DNA of 64,000 nucleotides from Fratercula arctica (Eukaryota > Chordata > Aves > Charadriiformes > Alcidae). A program made the translations under genes and the position numbers. The stretch spans positions 55,715,672 through 55,779,671 of the forward strand of contig CANTUZ010000004.1 of assembly GCA_947846985.1 (NCBI GenBank), given 5' to 3'. The notes below the pieces were generated by a model. The model made no database searches. It was not told the DNA's origin and was given only the letters and a program-made list of their open reading frames with translations. Shown in pieces: positions 50,971 through 62,558 of the stretch (within the stretch, counting starts at the first letter, position 1; each line of letters starts with the position of its first letter).

Positions 50971-53900
50971 GAGGGAGGCCTCTCTTCCCCGGAGAGGCGG
51001 CAACGCTTGTGCGTGGGTGGGCTGGATACCCAGGAAAATGGGAAAATTTTTTTTTATTGGTGTTGGCTGGCGGGTGCTGCTGTCTCGTGGACGCCATCAA
51101 GCTGCGTTAGACTCGACTGGACTGTAAAGCTGTTGTCCACGTTTGTCGTCTTGGTCTTCTTCCTGAAGAAAAGAAGCTTTCGGGTTAGTAACTGTATTAC
51201 TGAGCAAAATAGAACATCCTGTATTTTGTATAGAAATTCTTTAGAGAACTGTTATTTAGTGAGTTCTGTTTAGGCGTAAGGTTCGCTTAATTAAATCCTA
51301 CATTAAATTTTCTTGCAAGAGGATCTATCACAAAAAAAAATTACATTGGAGACTTAAGATAATTTAGATGTGTAAAACGGCTTGGATGTCATCTAAATAA
51401 ATTATTTGAATAATCAGTGTTATTGCAGATGTAGCGTGTTTCAAAATATACATTTAATAAAAAAAAGTCTGTTTTAGTATTAAGACAACTAATTGTATTC
51501 CACAGGATTTTGCTGGCATTCTCTTCTGTGTTGTTACTACAGTAAAGTGTTATAGTCAAGGTCCTTTTCTTGCAAATACTTATGTGTGTGGCTATTTTAC
51601 CAGGAATTAAACCTGTAGAAATGCATTTTAGCATCTACACGAGTGTTTTTAGAACTGGACACAGAGGAATATGTACTTTTAATGGCACTCTCCTGCCTCT
51701 CCCATTTTCTTCAGTGCCATACGTCCTTGCTTTATTGCTTGCAGGCCTTAAAGCTGAGAGTGAGGTAATGTTAAATACTTGTCAGTGTGCTTTGGATATA
51801 CAGAGAGATTTTTTCAAATGGTTGTAAATTCTGTGAAATGCTGAAATGTGTGGTATAAATTTAACAGTTGTTCATACATGTAATGATAAACAACTGCATA
51901 AACATCTCTGAGCACTCTCTAAAACACTACTTTTGATGTAGTAGTTACTTGAGAATGCGTTGCTTAGCTTGTTGGAAGAAGACCACCAAGCAATTGAATA
52001 ATATGTCAGAAATGTGTATCTTTCAGATACAAATAAAGCTAGACCTCAGTCGTAGAGCCACAGAGAAGCGGACCTCCGTTTCAGTAGAATATTGTATAGT
52101 ACATATATGTACCTGCCTTTATACAACACCAATAAGTGTCAAAAAACTGGTCATTTTGTCACCTATGCATTTGAAAAATAGTGATTTCCTTTTAATTGGT
52201 ATTTTGCATAACTTTATAAGTAGACAAATTTTGAATGTAATTAGTTTTTTTCTGTAGAGTGAAATAACTGAATATTTTATAATAAAAGTGAACTCTAGAA
52301 ACCTGATGCATGGTCTTTGCTCTTCTTAATTCTCTGCATTGACGTTCCTTATTCATTTTGATGGAAAAGCCTAGTGAGTTTCAGATACAAAAAGTGTTAT
52401 GACTGTGTAATTAGCTGTTACTGTGAAAGAAAATACCTTTCTAAGAAGAAACAATTGTAGATAAAACTTCTTTGATGTGTTTGACTTGTTTGTTTTTAAT
52501 GCAATATCAATTCTTTTAATTAGTACCATATGTTATACTTAAGTGAAGCAGTTTGTCTCTCTCCCAGTCATTAGGCCTAAAATCGGTGACTGATAATTGG
52601 CGGCTAGGTAGTTGAGTCAGTAGAACAGTTAACTCCGCTTAACAGATGGTCAGTTGATGTTAAATGGGTAGTATATACATAATTGTAAAATACAGACAAG
52701 ATAATTTTAAGCTTACACAGAGATTTAAGTGTTTTACAGAGACTCAAATTTTACACACTGCATCTTCCTGATAGTGATGCATGGTGTCTTCCAGTTCTAT
52801 TTAAACTCCTTTCTCTTAGGAGATGGCTTATATGGGCTTTTTCGATACCAAAGCAAGCCTTGATTGTTGGATGCAGTCGGTGAACTTAGTGCACGAGGTG
52901 TGTGCTTTGCTGAATCTTTGCTGATCTTATTTATTTGATCACATATGCTTGTCACACCCATTTCATTGATAGCAGCATTGCAATGCAGAAAACCTTGTAT
53001 TTATGAATTTGGCATAGTCAGGCTGCAGAGGATGTTTCTTCCTATTTTTCTTGGTTTTAATTGATCTTTGTTTTCTGACCTTTACATACATGTGATATCC
53101 ACTGTTTGGAATGCCCTTTGACTCATGCAGATCTATTGATCACTTTGTCTTGAGGAGCAACATTCAGGATACACTAGTGTTGTGTGAAAGGCAGGAATAT
53201 TTGCTTTTGTTAAATGCCTGACTTTTTAATGACGCTGTATTGCAGCTGTTTGGTAGAAAGAGTGAATGAGAAAGTTTGGTGTATCTTCCTTCTGTTGTCC
53301 TTTTTCCATGTGCCTCTTAAGGTTTTGCTTCCAATTTTTTTTATTTTTTTTTTATTTTTTTTTGAAATTAGGGCCTCTGAACTTTTTAATTTCTCCTAAT
53401 TCAGGTACCTTACTGTATTTCAGACTGTTTTTACGTATTTTTTCCGAATCTATTCCTCTAAAGATAGTGACTGGAATTGATTTTTGATGCTCCTAGTGTC
53501 TCTTACTCCATTCTTCCTCCATCCTGTTCTTGTGTTTGCCATTCAGGTCTTCCTTTAATGATATCTTTGGATTGGTCTGTGCTCTGCATTTGATTGTAAC
53601 TTGAAAAATCATGTGTGTGTCTTTTAATTAAATCTTCTGAAGCATGTCTCTGCTAACCCTTTAAATATCAAAACAAATCTTCAGGGGAATTACTACCCCT
53701 CATTACTCCCTTCCCCTCCCCTTGGTATGAAGCGAATGGATGCTGTATCGTACTACCTGTCTGTGTACACTGATGATCTCACTTTTCTGAAGTAACCAGA
53801 AAAAACAAATAGGTTGGTTTTTTTTTCAATATAAGAATGAAATTACTATGTACTTTTACGCTTGTTTTATCCAAGATAATGATAAAATGGACGTATTCAC

Positions 53901-56900
53901 ATCAAAATGTGTCTTATTAACTATTCAGCGTTCAGGAAAGATTGGCGAATAACTAGCTAGGGAGACAACAACCCTGTCACTTCAGCATCAACTGGTTATT
54001 CAGTTCTTTTTCACCTTGTACTGGGTCTGGCTGGGATGGAGTTAAATTTCTTCATAGCAGCCTGTACAGTGCTGTTTTGGATCTGTGGGTAAAACAGTGT
54101 TGATAACGCACCAGTGTTTTGCCTGTTGCTGAACAGCATTTGCACAATGCCAAGGTTTTCTTTTCATCCCCACCCCCCCCCCGCCCCTGGCCTCTGCTAC
54201 AGTGAGTGGGCATGGGGTGGGCAAGAGATTGGGAGAATAGCTAACTAGAAATGGCCAGGGGGAAAATCCGTTCCATGTAACATCATGCTCAGCCATGAAA
54301 ACTGGAAGCAGAGGAAGAAGGGGAGTTGCCTTCCAAGGTGGCTGTTGCTTGGAGACTGGCTGGGCATTCGTCTGCTTGTGGAAGGTGATGAGTGATGTCC
54401 TTTGCACTACCTCCCTATGTCTTTCCTTCACCTGTTAAACTGCCTTTGTCCCAACCCATAAGCCTTCTCGCTCTTTTTCTCCAGTTCTCTCCCCTTTGTA
54501 CTCAGGGAGGGGTGGGGAGCCAGCGAGTGGCTGTGTTACTGCTTGGCTGCTGGCTAGGTCAACCCACTGCACATCTGAAATGCACTTGCAGTAACTCTAC
54601 CAGCATTTGGAATCTGGATTCTAGCAACATGGTTTTTGTCACAAGTCTGAATGGAAAGCTTGGTTTGGGGATTATTTACCTACTTGTCTTCACTTTCCTA
54701 TATAAAGTTGTTTGAGTTAGGAAAGTTTAGAATGATTACTGGCCTGTTCTTTGAGTTACCTCTTCTAAATGTTTTTAGTGCCCAGATCTGGCTGCTGAAT
54801 TGAAGTGTTCTTAAAATATTTGACAGTGTTTCTTGTACTTTATTGCTCTTTAATGGTGGATCCTTTTTCATGTTGTCTCATAAGGTGAAGTTTGCAGTGT
54901 TTTTTTAAAAAAAAAAATAAAATTGTTTTTTTTTGATACTGCTTTTTGTGGTCAAGGATGTTGATGGCATAAAGTGCTCTATGCTTGTCTTTTGGTCAGT
55001 TTGTATGGAGGGCAGTTTCAGTATCGATAAATAGCTGTTAAAAAAACCCCGGCAAATATTGATCCAAGTTCACCCTTTCCTTTCAAATGCAATTTTAATT
55101 CTTTCGTAAAGCTGCGTAGAAATCTTCAAAACATCTTTGGTCTGGATCTTGGTTTTATCAAGATTTCTTATTATCTTTCTCATTAAATAAACCAGTGGAT
55201 CTCCTGAATATAGGCCTACCATCACACTTGTGTGTCAACGAGTGTCTTAAGTCTAAGAAATGATGTTAGCAGGGGAAGAATTGTCCATCTGAGACTACCA
55301 GAAGCATTTGTTTTTCTTTCCTCTTTAGAATCTGGATGATAGAGAGCATAATGTTACAAATGTTAGAATTGCTTAAAAAAAAATAATGTTCAGATTATGG
55401 TACAGTAGTCATGTATATTTTTCTTCTTCCTGGGAGGCTGACACCGATTTATTTTTCAAATCAGGATATAGAGGTTTTTCACATAGGTATGTAAAACTGT
55501 CTGCATTGCAATGAAATGAGATTACTAAGTCCTAAGAACTACCTTCTGAGGAGTTTTACAGGTGTGTAGACACCCATCTGCTAAAGAGTGAAAAGACCAT
55601 TACATTGTCCCTAACCATTTTTCTAACTTATCTTTACTGTTGTTTGAGGTTATGTTGGTATACTTGCTCTTTGCAGAACCCCATCTTTAGGGCAGCATTC
55701 CAATAGCAGTTAGGGATATTGGCAGATGGAGCACAGGGGGATGCAAGAAGAACTTTCTGGATTAGATGCTTACTCCTGTCAAGCCATTGTGGAGATGTAC
55801 CATTGTGTAAAGCTTTCCCTCATTCGTGTAGGATTATCGTAATAGGATGCTACTTAGGTGATCTGAGCACTCTGCTTTTGGAGCCCAAATCAAACCCTGC
55901 TCTCTGTAGGTAGACTTGGAGAGGAAGTGGATTTCAGAAGCAGAAGCCTTCTGTAGGATGTATTGAAATGTAAAGGAATCTAGAAATAACCTCATGAAAT
56001 AGGCTCTATATATGAATGCAGATCTGTGCAACAGTGTGTCTGTAAGAGTGTTTGAATAAAAAAAGATGTTGAGTAGATATTACTGGTTGCTGTTAGCTTT
56101 GGACTTTGTTTTGTTTATGTTTGTCTCAAAAGGCTAATTAGTTTTTTATTTTCCAAATAACAGTGGTCTCATAGTCTTGGCAAAAGCTTAAAGGCTGAGA
56201 TCTTGTTCATGTTGAATGTAGAAAAGAGACATGAAGAGTGCTGGAACCTGTGGGGCCAAATATACTGCACAAATTAATGTGGTTGTTTTACACTGATACT
56301 ACTGTTCTCCCTCTGCCTTCCATATTCTGTGTTATGAGGATGGAGTGAATTATCTATATGCTTGTCCACATACATAGAAGTGATTATGCTATTTGTAGAA
56401 GTGAAAGTAATTAATGTTGCAGTTGCAGATTGTTTTGACTTCATTACTTTGAGAACATGTGAAGTATAAATCACATTTTGTTATGAATTAGTGTTCAAGA
56501 CTGTTTGGATCGGAAACATTGGCACTGATTAGAAAAGAACTTCATTCTGTACTTCAGGAATTTCCATGCTAACTTAAAAATCCTTTTATTTAAAAAAAAC
56601 CTCTTATAATTGTGTGTTTCTAGTAACCATTGTAGTCACTCTTCTTTTTCCTGATGGGATTCACAAATGAGTAGTGCTTGCAGTGTTTCATAATATCTTT
56701 TCCTGAGTTTTAAGGCTGTATATGAACTGAAATCAATTCTGTTACCAAGTGTCTGTCTTGTTAGGCCTATAAATACATTTCTTAAATAAAATTTTTCATG
56801 ACATGGAAGAAATAGCATGAACTCATTAGGTTTTGATGCATAGGAGATAATTTTATGAATTTATGAGCATTGGGTATGTTTTGCTTACAGTTAATGGTTG

Positions 56901-57049
56901 TATGTGCAGAATACAATCAGTAGTATATTAACAGTAAACTTGCACTCTGTAATTCAGGTGTAGTCCACTAATAGTTCAATTATTAGTTCGTGGTATTTCA
57001 GTGATCAGTGAATAGTAACTGACTTAATCTTCTGCTTTTTATTCTTTAG
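50510..57049 (+). other. ZNF518B: Putative intron 1 of ZNF518B
   Basis: The intron is inferred from the donor at 50510 (GTAAGT) and an acceptor with a pyrimidine tract ending TTCTTTAG at 57049. It is about 6.5 kb, mostly AT-rich, and carries a sense LTR at 54016-54571. Extra leader exons may exist inside it. No other coding sequence is recognised. Confidence 0.6.
54016..54571 (+). mobile_element. Solo LTR in ZNF518B intron 1, sense orientation
   Basis: It begins TGTACTGGGTCTGGCTGGGA and carries a 'cagtgttgataacgcaccag' string, then a C-run at about 54172-54183 and 'catgtaacatcatgctcag' in the U3 end. 'ctgttaaactgcctttgtcc' marks the polyadenylation region (ATTAAA decayed to GTTAAA), and 'gagtggctgtgttactgcttggctg' the U5 end near 54571. 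This order matches a common avian LTR. No internal region is present. An open frame on the other strand (54042-54431) is a chance product of the LTR. Confidence 0.75.
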
Positions 57050-57080
57050 TGCTGCAAGTTGATTGAATAAAATTAAGAAC

Positions 57081-57110
57081 ATGGAATATAATATGGACGC
57101 AGTTCCTTAA
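57081..57110 (+). promoter_or_regulatory. Upstream ORF 1 of ZNF518B (9 codons)
   Basis: The ATG lies in an excellent context (A at -3, G at +4) and opens nine codons before TAA. It should capture many scanning ribosomes and so lower translation of the main frame. Confidence 0.6.
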
Positions 57111-57155
57111 GCACCATTTCTTCCAAAGTGTATATTCTGCAGACTGTTGGCCTGA

Positions 57156-57189
57156 ATGAATGATTGATAAGCAGCATACACAAGACTAA
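57156..57189 (+). promoter_or_regulatory. Upstream ORFs 2 and 3 of ZNF518B (overlapping)
   Basis: Two ATGs four bases apart open frames of 3 codons (57156-57167) and 9 codons (57160-57189). The last stop is 64 bases before the main start, so reinitiation is possible. Confidence 0.55.
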
Positions 57190-57253
57190 TATCCAGGAAA
57201 CATTCTATCGCTACTGTGTTTGACAAAACTGGTGCAGAGTCACGTCTTCTGAA

Positions 57254-60200
57254 ATGCAGTTGAAAAAAATGAGGGAAATTTTACCAAGATTGTACCCTGG
57301 CCAAGTTAATGATAAAAATAATTCCTTAACTACATCCCCAAAGCAATCTTCTGAGGATAAAACAAATCCATCAAAAGGGGATGATGACCAAAACTGCTGT
57401 TACCAAGGGACTGAGGCTGAGAACAGTAAGTTGTCACTGATAAGCTGTATCAAATGCAGAAATGTTCAGAAAATTTCAATGCAAGATATAGAAAAGCATA
57501 AGAAGCTTGGGTGGAATGAAGACAAAAATTTCATCTGCAAGAAGTGCAGTCATATTACACCACCAGCTTTCCATTTTGTTCCTGAGGGTGCCATTGGTGT
57601 AGACTTTGAAAAACTTGAAAAAAAATCCCCAAGTAAAACCCAGGAAACATTTAAAATTAAAAACTTTCTGCCAGGTAAATACTACTGTGATAAATGTAGA
57701 TTTTCAACAAAGGATCCTTTACAGTATAAAAAGCATGTAGGTCAACATGAAGAAATTAAATTTGTTTGTTCCCACTGTAATTACATATCCTACACCAAAG
57801 GAGAATTCCAGAGACATTTGGTGAAACACACTGGAACTTTTCCATATCAGTGTGAATACTGTGAATATGGTGCTGTTAGACATGATTATATAGTAAAACA
57901 TACCAGAAGAGTACATGAGACACCCACAAAACGGCTGTCAAATACTATCATAAACCACAAGCAAAAGAAGCCAAGTCAAAGCACTTTATTTGGAAAGCAG
58001 AAATATGGTAAAATTCCTTTTCAGAATGAACTTTCAAATTTGTCTTCAAACATTGTTTGTGAGATTCCAGGTAAAGCAACTAAAACAGTTTGTTCGTCTC
58101 ATGATGTGGAACGTAGCACAAACACAGCATCGTTCCAGGCTAAAACAGTATTGGAGCCATCTGAAATGAGCGTATGTGAGAATCAAAGTGTGGAAGTTGA
58201 GGTTTATTCTCCAAAAACAGAGCCTTTACAACCTGGGATGCCTTTAACAGTAATTGCGCCGTCTGAACTTGTAGTTCCTTCTAACTGTTTAGCTCAGATA
58301 GTAGAGATTAAAATAGTGAATGGAGCACAACAGTTAGTTCTTAAATTAATTCCTATGAAAGAAGCAATTTACAAAGCTGTGAACGGTGCTGAAGAGGAAT
58401 GTGAGAATCAAGGTATAGAACAATCTGCAGAAGGAAAAAAATCTTCTGCGTCTCAAAGTGAGTTACTAACCATGGAAGTGAATGTAGACAAATTATCCGG
58501 TGTTAGTAACCAGCTTAATTTGGATAGTACATATGATAAGAATTCTGAATGTCTTTGTTTTTACGATTCTCAACTCTCAGACTGTAACTCTGTATCTATA
58601 CAGAGAGAAGATGCATCAAAATTATGTTTTCATTTAGTGAAGGGTATTGATGTCCATTCAGGTGTTATAGAACTTTGTTCTCCATCTCTGGTGATAAATA
58701 GTACTGAAAAAAAAAGTGATCTTAAATCCTCAAGGTGGGAAGTAGATGGAAAAAACCTACATTATGACTTGTATTGTTATGAAGAAGCTGTGGATATACC
58801 CCCTCCAAAATATGCTGCTGTTTCTGAAGATAAAAGTTCCAAGAACATTTCAGTAGAGGCTGCTCAGGAGGGCAAAAATTCCTCTTCTTGTGCAGTCCTT
58901 AAACAAAAGGATACATTGCCTCTAAAGAGGAATGACAAAGAATGTAGGAGTCTGCCAGTCAGCTCTACAGAAACACATTTAGCTGGTAAGGGTTTTGATA
59001 AAAAATCTGTTACATCTTCTGAAGCAGGAAAAAACTTTCAGGTCAGTAAAACTCCAGCTTGTGAGGACATGACTTCTGGCTTTAGCAAAGTAAAGAGAGC
59101 TGAAACTGTAAGTCAAAAGAACAATCTTCTTCTGGAATCATTAGAACTACAGAAGATGGAAAATAAAGGCAATCCTTTTGAGGGACCTGTTATTTCGTCT
59201 GTATTTTCTCTTAGCTCTGGGGCTGAAAACGTTCCAGAGGATGTTAGATGGGATGACACAACATGCAGTAAGAAGTCAGCAACATTGCTCTGTAGAAAGA
59301 TCGCTCAGCTCATGTCCGCTGCTGAATCTAACATGAAATCCATGCCTTTGAGATGTCATGCTTCTAGTAAAAAGGTACTTCTCCCACCAGAAAATTCAGC
59401 CAGCTGTGAGAGAGTTGTTCCTGCCACTGAGCTGGAACAGTCTGCGTCTTTGTCTCAAGTGCATGGTGGAAGCAGTGTGATTGGTAACGAAGAAGACGGT
59501 AAAGATCAGTTGCTTACATTTGCAAGAACATCTAAAAGCAGGGTAACGAAAAATTCGCATGTTGCTACTCCAGTGTTTATCCCCAAAGGGACAATGCTGA
59601 GAGTGCTGAATGCTACTAGCAGTCAAAACTCAAATGGAACAGGAATCAGGAGTGAAACGTCGCCTCCTTCTGTGTATTGCAATGAAATGTTTCTGCCTCG
59701 CCCGGTTCCTGTCAGTGTTTCCGAGACACTTAGCAATAACTTGACATGTTTGCCTAATCAGAGTGAACCGGATGCTCGGTCCCGAAGTACATCACTCAGG
59801 CAAAGACCAAAGCGAGAAGCAAGTGTTAAAAATAATAGCAGACAATCTGGTGTACCGTTTCCAAAAAGCAGTGATGTGAGTAAGCAGAGCAAATCCTATT
59901 CAAAAAGTCAACTAGGTCCTAAAAATAAGGTGAAACAAGCAAGCTGCAGGGAACTTCCTAAGAGGAAAACAAGAACTCAGTCGGAAATCAGTTCAGGTTC
60001 TGACACTTTGTATCTGTTGACAGCGAGACGTCTTCGGCTTGTCCCTCTGAGAATGAATCAACTGATAAAGTGCCCTCGTCGTAACCAGCCAGTTGTGGTA
60101 CTAAACCATCCTGATGTTGACTCGCCAGAGATAATTAATGTCATGAAGACTATCAACAAGTATAAAGGTCAAGTCCTGAAAGTAGTTCTATCAGAAAGGA

Positions 60201-60496
60201 CAAGTAGTTTTCTTGGTGTCAAACGTTATCGAAAGCGTCTTACTCTTCAGAATGTTGAGACAGGAAACCAAGGAAAAAAGCAGAATATGCTAAAAATGAA
60301 ACTGAAAAAGACCCATAAAAACAACTACCAAGTGGTGGAAACCTCACCATCTGATACACTTCAGTGTATGTTTAAGTGTTGGTTTTGTGGAAGAGTATAT
60401 ATGGACCAAGAAGAATGGATAAGTCATGGGCAGAGGCACTTGATAGAGGCAACCAAGGGTTGGGATGTTCTTTCTCTTCCAGCAAAAAAGCATTAA
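57254..60496 (+). CDS. ZNF518B: Zinc finger protein 518B
   Basis: A single open frame of 1,080 codons, close to the human protein (about 1,074 aa, from memory). The protein is nuclear. In mammals it is reported to bind the H3K9 methyltransferase G9a/EHMT2 and also EZH2, and to influence repressive histone methylation. Three tandem C2H2 fingers lie near the N-terminus: C145/C148/H161/H165, C172/C175/H188/H192 and C200/C203/H216/H221. Before them are two CxxC pairs (65/68 and 95/98) that could form a C4 zinc site. A fourth C2H2 finger closes the protein (C1042/C1045/H1058/H1062). Other blocks I recognise as conserved are at about 329-365, 645-661, 766-785 and 933-983 (Q-L-I-K-C-P-R-R-N-Q-P). 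The linkers are Ser/Lys-rich and probably disordered. The first Met (57254) has G at -3; Met6 (57269) aligns with the human start as I remember it and may be the true start. Confidence 0.96.
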   Translation: MQLKKMREILPRLYPGQVNDKNNSLTTSPKQSSEDKTNPSKGDDDQNCCYQGTEAENSKLSLISCIKCRNVQKISMQDIEKHKKLGWNEDKNFICKKCSHITPPAFHFVPEGAIGVDFEKLEKKSPSKTQETFKIKNFLPGKYYCDKCRFSTKDPLQYKKHVGQHEEIKFVCSHCNYISYTKGEFQRHLVKHTGTFPYQCEYCEYGAVRHDYIVKHTRRVHETPTKRLSNTIINHKQKKPSQSTLFGKQKYGKIPFQNELSNLSSNIVCEIPGKATKTVCSSHDVERSTNTASFQAKTVLEPSEMSVCENQSVEVEVYSPKTEPLQPGMPLTVIAPSELVVPSNCLAQIVEIKIVNGAQQLVLKLIPMKEAIYKAVNGAEEECENQGIEQSAEGKKSSASQSELLTMEVNVDKLSGVSNQLNLDSTYDKNSECLCFYDSQLSDCNSVSIQREDASKLCFHLVKGIDVHSGVIELCSPSLVINSTEKKSDLKSSRWEVDGKNLHYDLYCYEEAVDIPPPKYAAVSEDKSSKNISVEAAQEGKNSSSCAVLKQKDTLPLKRNDKECRSLPVSSTETHLAGKGFDKKSVTSSEAGKNFQVSKTPACEDMTSGFSKVKRAETVSQKNNLLLESLELQKMENKGNPFEGPVISSVFSLSSGAENVPEDVRWDDTTCSKKSATLLCRKIAQLMSAAESNMKSMPLRCHASSKKVLLPPENSASCERVVPATELEQSASLSQVHGGSSVIGNEEDGKDQLLTFARTSKSRVTKNSHVATPVFIPKGTMLRVLNATSSQNSNGTGIRSETSPPSVYCNEMFLPRPVPVSVSETLSNNLTCLPNQSEPDARSRSTSLRQRPKREASVKNNSRQSGVPFPKSSDVSKQSKSYSKSQLGPKNKVKQASCRELPKRKTRTQSEISSGSDTLYLLTARRLRLVPLRMNQLIKCPRRNQPVVVLNHPDVDSPEIINVMKTINKYKGQVLKVVLSERTSSFLGVKRYRKRLTLQNVETGNQGKKQNMLKMKLKKTHKNNYQVVETSPSDTLQCMFKCWFCGRVYMDQEEWISHGQRHLIEATKGWDVLSLPAKKH

Positions 60497-62460
60497 GTGA
60501 GAGACTAAGGGGGGTTTTCCCCTCTTAATGAGGGTTACTGACTTTCTTGGAAAGGAAGATTGAAATAACTGCTTTATTTTGCCAAAAGATCTTTATTGCT
60601 AGCAAAGTGGGAGAGGAGAGCAGAATTATAGAGATACAGAGAAGCCAGTAGTGAGGATTAAGCGCTACTTTGTGCTCTCATGTTTGAAATTTGTTTTGGA
60701 GGTCAACTTCCATCTGTTCTGTAGGAGAAATTTGAAAAAGATTTGCTATGCAAACATCTTTCTAGTTATCATTCTCTGTGCTAGGATACTGTGCTGTAAC
60801 TGGTTTGTGCTAGGTCTGTAGGGATTAAAATTTTAGATGATGCGATCTTTGTAAATTTGACAGGGTTTAGTTAGCTTTATTACGGCATGGTGTTTCAGAT
60901 ATTGAGCATATGCGTACTGAAAAGCACCTTTGATCCTCTGTGGGCAGCAAACATATACCATAGGTTTTTGTGGTAAATTAAGCACCATGCACAAAAAGTA
61001 AAACTTAAATGGAAGGACTGTGTTTCAGCAAAACAAAAACGTTTCTGCTGACTTCAGAGGAGACACAAGGTTGTAAGTGAATCTGTGGGATCAAAGTTAC
61101 TCCCACTAGGTCAGATAGCACTAAAAAGTTTAATTTTGTATAGTACTTATACCTAGCCTGTATTGCCTAGATCTGAGAAAGAAAGCTGACAGTGTTCCGC
61201 TCTCTATACCATCTTTGTTCTGAGCAGGCAGAGCCGGAGGTAGCATCAGGCTTGGACAGATAGGAGAGAGAAGCTTTTCTCTGCATGGTCTCAAGGCTGT
61301 TCTGAAATCTAAAGAAGTAATAACCAGACATAAACCCTCTACCATCATGTGCGTGTGGCCTGATAGAAGTACATTTGCAGAATAGGGCATTTGGTTAGAA
61401 CTCTAGTTGGTGAGTTAATGCCTATTTACACGAGGAACGTGCTGAAGATGAAGACTTTTAAAAATGAAAAACCGTGTTGCACAGCTTTTACATTGACAGT
61501 GTTGAACCAGATTTTCAATGCAATCTTTCATCCTTCTTAAGATTAAGAATTTAGATGTTAGAATATATTTTTTGTAGGCCTCAATTCATACAAACATATG
61601 CCTAGTTACATATGTGTATCTACTGACTTCAGTGCAGTATAAACGTTGCTTAAACACTTTCTTAAGTCAGGGCCAAATTTCAAGTTTTTAGTGAACAAGA
61701 GGGATGAATGATACTGAAGTCTAATGTTTCTGTACGTGAACAGTAGATGTTTTTCTTCATCTTGTGAATTTTAAATAATTTTAAACTCATGTGGGATAAA
61801 CTATATTGAAGCACATATTTGCAATTAAAATAACTTCTTTCATTTTTACAGATACAAAATTCAATACTGACTCTAATGCTGGATGTGTGTTCTATGTTTG
61901 AACTGGGTTCCCAACTCCTTTCGCTGTTGGTGCATTTTTGTAAACAATTTAAGCTGGGAATATTTTTTTTTTATATACTCCAGCAGGTTATACATTGTTT
62001 TGATAAAGTATGTGTTGTATCATCTGCATTGAAATGTAAATATTTTAAAACTACATCTGACTGAGCTTTATTTTCAAAACTAGTTAAAACATTGGTTTCC
62101 CATCATTTTGCAATACAGTGTTAAAATCCTTCAGATAGTTGGTGCTTTGTCAGATCTTTTTTGTCATGTACACATGGACAATTTTTCTATCATTTGTATC
62201 AGAGTAACCTATTCCACAGAACAAACTTCCTTTTGTCTGTTTTGTCAGTAATAATGAAATGACAGTTCTCATTTTGTATTCAAATGGAACTATATTTTTT
62301 TAGATGGGTACACTAGAGGGTTTTTTTTTTTTTCACTTCATATACTTTGATGCCAAATCTAACAGTACTGTTTGTGTTTTGGATTGTGAAAACAGCTTCC
62401 ATTGAAGCTTCCATTGAAATTCTGGCGTATCACATATAATAAATACTGAAATTGCTAACA
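60497..62460 (+). other. ZNF518B: ZNF518B 3' UTR (to the first canonical poly(A) signal)
   Basis: No AATAAA occurs between the stop codon and 62438, so the shortest canonical 3' UTR is about 1.96 kb. It is AT-rich and contains a Pumilio-type site (TGTAAATA) at 62035-62042. No open frame of note. Confidence 0.55.
62438..62443 (+). terminator. Candidate ZNF518B polyadenylation signal 1 (AATAAA)
   Basis: This is the first canonical hexamer after the coding region. Confidence 0.5.
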
Positions 62461-62552
62461 TAGAAAATAACATGGTTAAAATTCCTCCTTTGTTTTAACT
62501 CCTTCAGTCCAGGTTGCTGTTTGAATTAATTTTGTTTCTGTAAAAGCTACTA

Positions 62553-62558
62553 AATAAA
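62553..62558 (+). terminator. Candidate ZNF518B polyadenylation signal 2 (AATAAA)
   Basis: A canonical hexamer followed within 10-30 bp by T/GT-rich sequence ('tagttttgaatttgctttg'), a good downstream element. Confidence 0.5.

Larger units (their letters stand above)
57050..57253 (+). other. ZNF518B: ZNF518B 5' leader in the coding exon
   Basis: The stretch runs from the splice acceptor to the first Met of the long frame. It contains three short upstream ORFs and an in-frame stop (TGA, 57221-57223) that closes the main frame upstream, so the protein cannot extend further left. Confidence 0.7.

Noticed and set aside
50519..51100. 193-codon open frame on the minus strand in the CpG island
   Set aside because: Low-complexity Arg/Pro/Ala/Gly composition with other frames open over the same bases; no family resemblance.
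50470..51273. 267-codon open frame on the plus strand in the CpG island
   Set aside because: It is rich in Gly, Ala, Pro and Arg as expected of any frame in GC-rich DNA, overlaps the exon 1 donors, and shows no domain. Its open length comes from base composition.
54042..54431. 129-codon minus-strand open frame
   Set aside because: It lies largely inside the sense LTR at 54016-54571 and reads the LTR backwards.
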